In this document: positions 62,683-64,000 of the stretch, piece after piece
Position numbering within the stretch: the first letter of the stretch is position 1
Layout of the letters: every line of letters starts with the position of its first letter
Assembly: GCA_019894765.1 (NCBI GenBank)
Contig: JAGXNT010000041.1
Span: forward strand, 1-64,000
DNA: 64,000 nt
Origin: Candidatus Heimdallarchaeota archaeon
GTDB lineage: Archaea; Asgardarchaeota; Heimdallarchaeia; JABLTI01
Direction of reading: 5' to 3'
Notes under the pieces: generated by a model
The model's input: only the letters and a program-made list of their open reading frames with translations
The model's database searches: none
Told to the model about the DNA's origin: nothing
Program-made: the position numbers and the translations under genes

Positions 62683-62698
62683 TGGGTTAACCATTAAC
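62678..62698 (+). terminator. Stop-codon-overlapping hairpin terminator of the PadR-HAAS operon
   Basis: GTTAATGG (62678-62685) and CCATTAAC (62691-62698) form a perfect 8-bp stem with loop GTTAA. The TAA stop (62680-62682) is in the left arm and TCTTTTTTTATT follows. Confidence 0.7.
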
Positions 62699-62711
62699 TC
62701 TTTTTTTATTA

Positions 62712-62970
62712 TCAAATTTTGATACCTGCAGAGCAGGCACCATATCTTGATCTCTGATTATTATTTCTAATTATCAGCATTCTTACTCGTTTCGAAGCAC
62801 TTGCAGCGGTGATTGTGATCAATTTTTCATTAATCATTACATTGTTTTGAGCTGTAAAAAGCTGTTTACCTGTTGATGTTAAATCTATAATTGATAATTG
62901 CACTTTCTATTTGCGCTTTTTCAATCTCTCTGCGAATATTCTTTCTAATTGATTCTTTTGTTTTATTCAT
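62712..62970 (-). other. Two overlapping short frames, possible remnant of a small gene
   Basis: A 34-codon frame (62970-62866, MNKTKESIRKNIRREIEKAQ...) has an ATG with GGAG 8 nt upstream, so it has a proper ribosome site. A second frame, 62903-62712 (63 aa, start GTG), overlaps it in another phase and carries 'QLSIIDLTSTGKQLFTAQNN' and 'KRVRMLIIRNNNQ'. Together they look like a small gene broken by a frameshift, but both are short and neither is recognised. Low confidence. Confidence 0.3.
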
Positions 62971-63104
62971 TTTTCTAACTCCATTTATTTTTTTATTTTA
63001 AGTTCATTCTATCAGGAATTTCCATTCCTGGCTGTTCTAACATCTTTTTTACTTTAAATTTTAGATTGGATTTTTGTTTATACACTTCAATCACCTTTTT
63101 TTCT

Positions 63105-63125
63105 CACAACTATTTGCCAGTTGTG
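63105..63125. repeat. Stem-loop in the 62.7-63.4 kb intergenic region
   Basis: CACAACT (63105-63111) and AGTTGTG (63119-63125) form a perfect 7-bp stem with loop ATTTGCC. It is part of a 680-bp stretch (62683-63365) that holds no convincing long gene. The stretch also has weaker inverted pairs near 63155-63220 and a TATA-like TTATATAAAG at about 63236. Confidence 0.35.
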
Positions 63126-63365
63126 TAAATTCAAATTCATTTTTTATACTTGAAACTCAAAAACCGAGTTCTAGGTCAATACTCAAAACTACTCACAAGA
63201 GTTATTTTGTGAGCGAAAGAGTATCTGACAATTTCTTATATAAAGTCATCGCAACGAAACGGTAAAAATTTTTCAGTGTAAGAATTACATCTGCAATTAT
63301 GAAATTGAAAAAGAAAAAAGATGAGAGAATCTCAGATCTTTCATGAGCTGAGAATCTTTAGGTTT

Positions 63366-63760
63366 TCATTGTACAAATCTGCTAACTTCTTTGTATCGCA
63401 TTTCAAACCAAGTCTTACCGCGAATGCGCCGTCTAAACCAGTCTGGCATAATCCAGCCTAGATAGAGGAAAACATAAGATACTAAGAAAGCTATTTTTCT
63501 TATAATCGAAAAGACAAGGGGCATAACTGATGTTTCCCATGGAATTGCGATTTCCATAGAGATGATAAAACCAGCAAACATATAGAATTACTAAACCCCA
63601 TGCAATGAGTTGTAATCCTCTTTTTCTGATTTCTTTATCTGTTCTTCTTGAAAGTATAAAAGCTCGAACGTATATTCTTGCATTAATATAAAGTTGAATT
63701 CTTTAGGCAAATTGCTACTGATAAAATGATGAATCCTATGGAACTTTTCTTTAGTAAAAA
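63366..63760 (-). pseudogene. Frameshifted membrane protein gene
   Basis: Coherent protein sequence is spread over different frames of the minus strand. Frame one (from 63702 to about 63582) encodes 'ARIYVRAFILSRRTDKEIRK' and 'GLQLIAWGLVILY'; frame two (63581-63366, 71 aa) continues with 'MFAGFIISMEIAIPWE', a second helix and 'MPDWFRRRIRGKTWFEMRYK'. Loss of an AT pair in the run near 63582 would explain the switch. A third frame further upstream (63760-63703) encodes another hydrophobic helix, SSIGFIILSVAICL. The original product was a small membrane protein with three or more helices. No function is recognised. It could also be an assembly fault. Confidence 0.55.
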
Positions 63761-63840
63761 CTATCGGCTTATTAGATGAATTGTAGAAAAATTAGATGAA
63801 TATTAAATAAATGATGCATTTATCTAATATTCTTTTTTGA

Positions 63841-64000
63841 TTATCTTTCAGACATTTTCGTAACCAGTATACCAATAATAAAGATGACAATTCCAAAGGC
63901 AAAGCTAATCCCAATATTAATCCATGCTAAATTGGTGTTATTTGTTATCAGAGAAGCACGTAGCGCATCAACAATATAGGTTAATGGTAGCATTTTAGAT
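63841..64000 (-). CDS. C-terminal end of an ABC-2 type transporter permease (partial)
   Basis: The frame is open to the window edge on the minus strand and ends with TAA at 63841-63843. It encodes 53 residues: 'KMLPLTYIVDALRASLITNN', then a hydrophobic helix 'IGISFAFGIVIFIIGILVTK' and a short end MSER. 'LPLTYxVDALR' before the last helix is the usual C-terminal signature of ABC-2 permeases. Its ATPase and the rest of the gene should lie upstream, outside the window. It may be the export system linked to the PadR-HAAS pair, but distance and orientation make this a guess. Confidence 0.7.
   Translation of the reverse strand, partial: SKMLPLTYIVDALRASLITNNTNLAWINIGISFAFGIVIFIIGILVTKMSER

Noticed and set aside
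63074..63265. 63-aa frame on the plus strand in the end region
   Set aside because: It has no ribosome site, poor composition and runs through hairpin sequences; the region is better described as intergenic.
1..64000. CRISPR arrays, insertion sequences, integrases, rRNA and tRNA genes
   Set aside because: Searched by eye for regularly spaced repeats, transposase motifs and RNA signatures on both strands; none was seen. A dedicated scan could still find short or divergent elements.

Overview
The window is AT-rich chromosomal DNA of an archaeon. The signs are archaeal TATA boxes placed about 25-35 nt before several start sites, a four-subunit 2-oxoacid:ferredoxin oxidoreductase in the order delta-alpha-beta-gamma, a formaldehyde-activating-enzyme (Fae) domain that uses tetrahydromethanopterin in known members, archaeal-type TldD/TldE, and many HEAT, TPR, LVIVD and SBBP repeat proteins. 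A small longin-like protein (19648-20118) together with the low GC fits an Asgard archaeon of the Lokiarchaeia/Heimdallarchaeia kind. That placement is inference: no rRNA, tRNA or universal marker gene lies in the window.

Layout. 1-10 kb: small membrane proteins, an aminoglycoside-nucleotidyltransferase-like gene, OsmC, a 2-hydroxyacid dehydrogenase, and a P-type Ca2+-ATPase with a winged-helix protein and a PH-like membrane protein upstream. 10-13 kb: the korDABC operon. 13-20 kb: a helical-repeat protein, a HisC-like aminotransferase, a membrane-anchored clan GH-A-like glycosidase, GNAT, a GT-B glycosyltransferase and the longin-like protein. 20-28 kb: a multi-PAS/GAF histidine kinase, a nitroreductase and a LolD/MacB-type ABC exporter divergent from a TetR regulator. 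28-39 kb: HEAT, VOC and PepT proteins, a large SBBP-repeat surface protein, an HD-domain protein, a TPR protein with a lysine-rich tail and a metallophosphatase. 39-43.5 kb: an unrecognised 429-aa protein followed by a DapA-type aldolase fused to Fae, then a GT2 glycosyltransferase. 43.5-53.4 kb: an orphan N6-adenine methylase, HEAT, aldo/keto reductase and cupin genes, two paired LVIVD surface proteins and a frameshifted branched-chain aminotransferase. 53.5-64 kb: an esterase, an S9 peptidase, tldD-tldE, an Mre11-like exonuclease, a PadR/HAAS-type regulator-membrane protein pair, a broken membrane gene and the end of an ABC-2 permease.

Two observations stand out. First, the DapA-Fae fusion and its uncharacterised upstream neighbour suggest a pathway in which an aldol cleavage hands formaldehyde directly to a C1 carrier. 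Second, many gene ends carry perfect stem-loops followed by T tracts, often with the stop codon inside the loop or stem, which is unusual for an archaeon.

Most genes are single or in short operons with Shine-Dalgarno sites (AGGAG/GGAGG) 5-10 nt before ATG, GTG or TTG. A few genes have a TATA box only about 30 nt upstream and look leaderless. No CRISPR array, insertion sequence or RNA gene was found.
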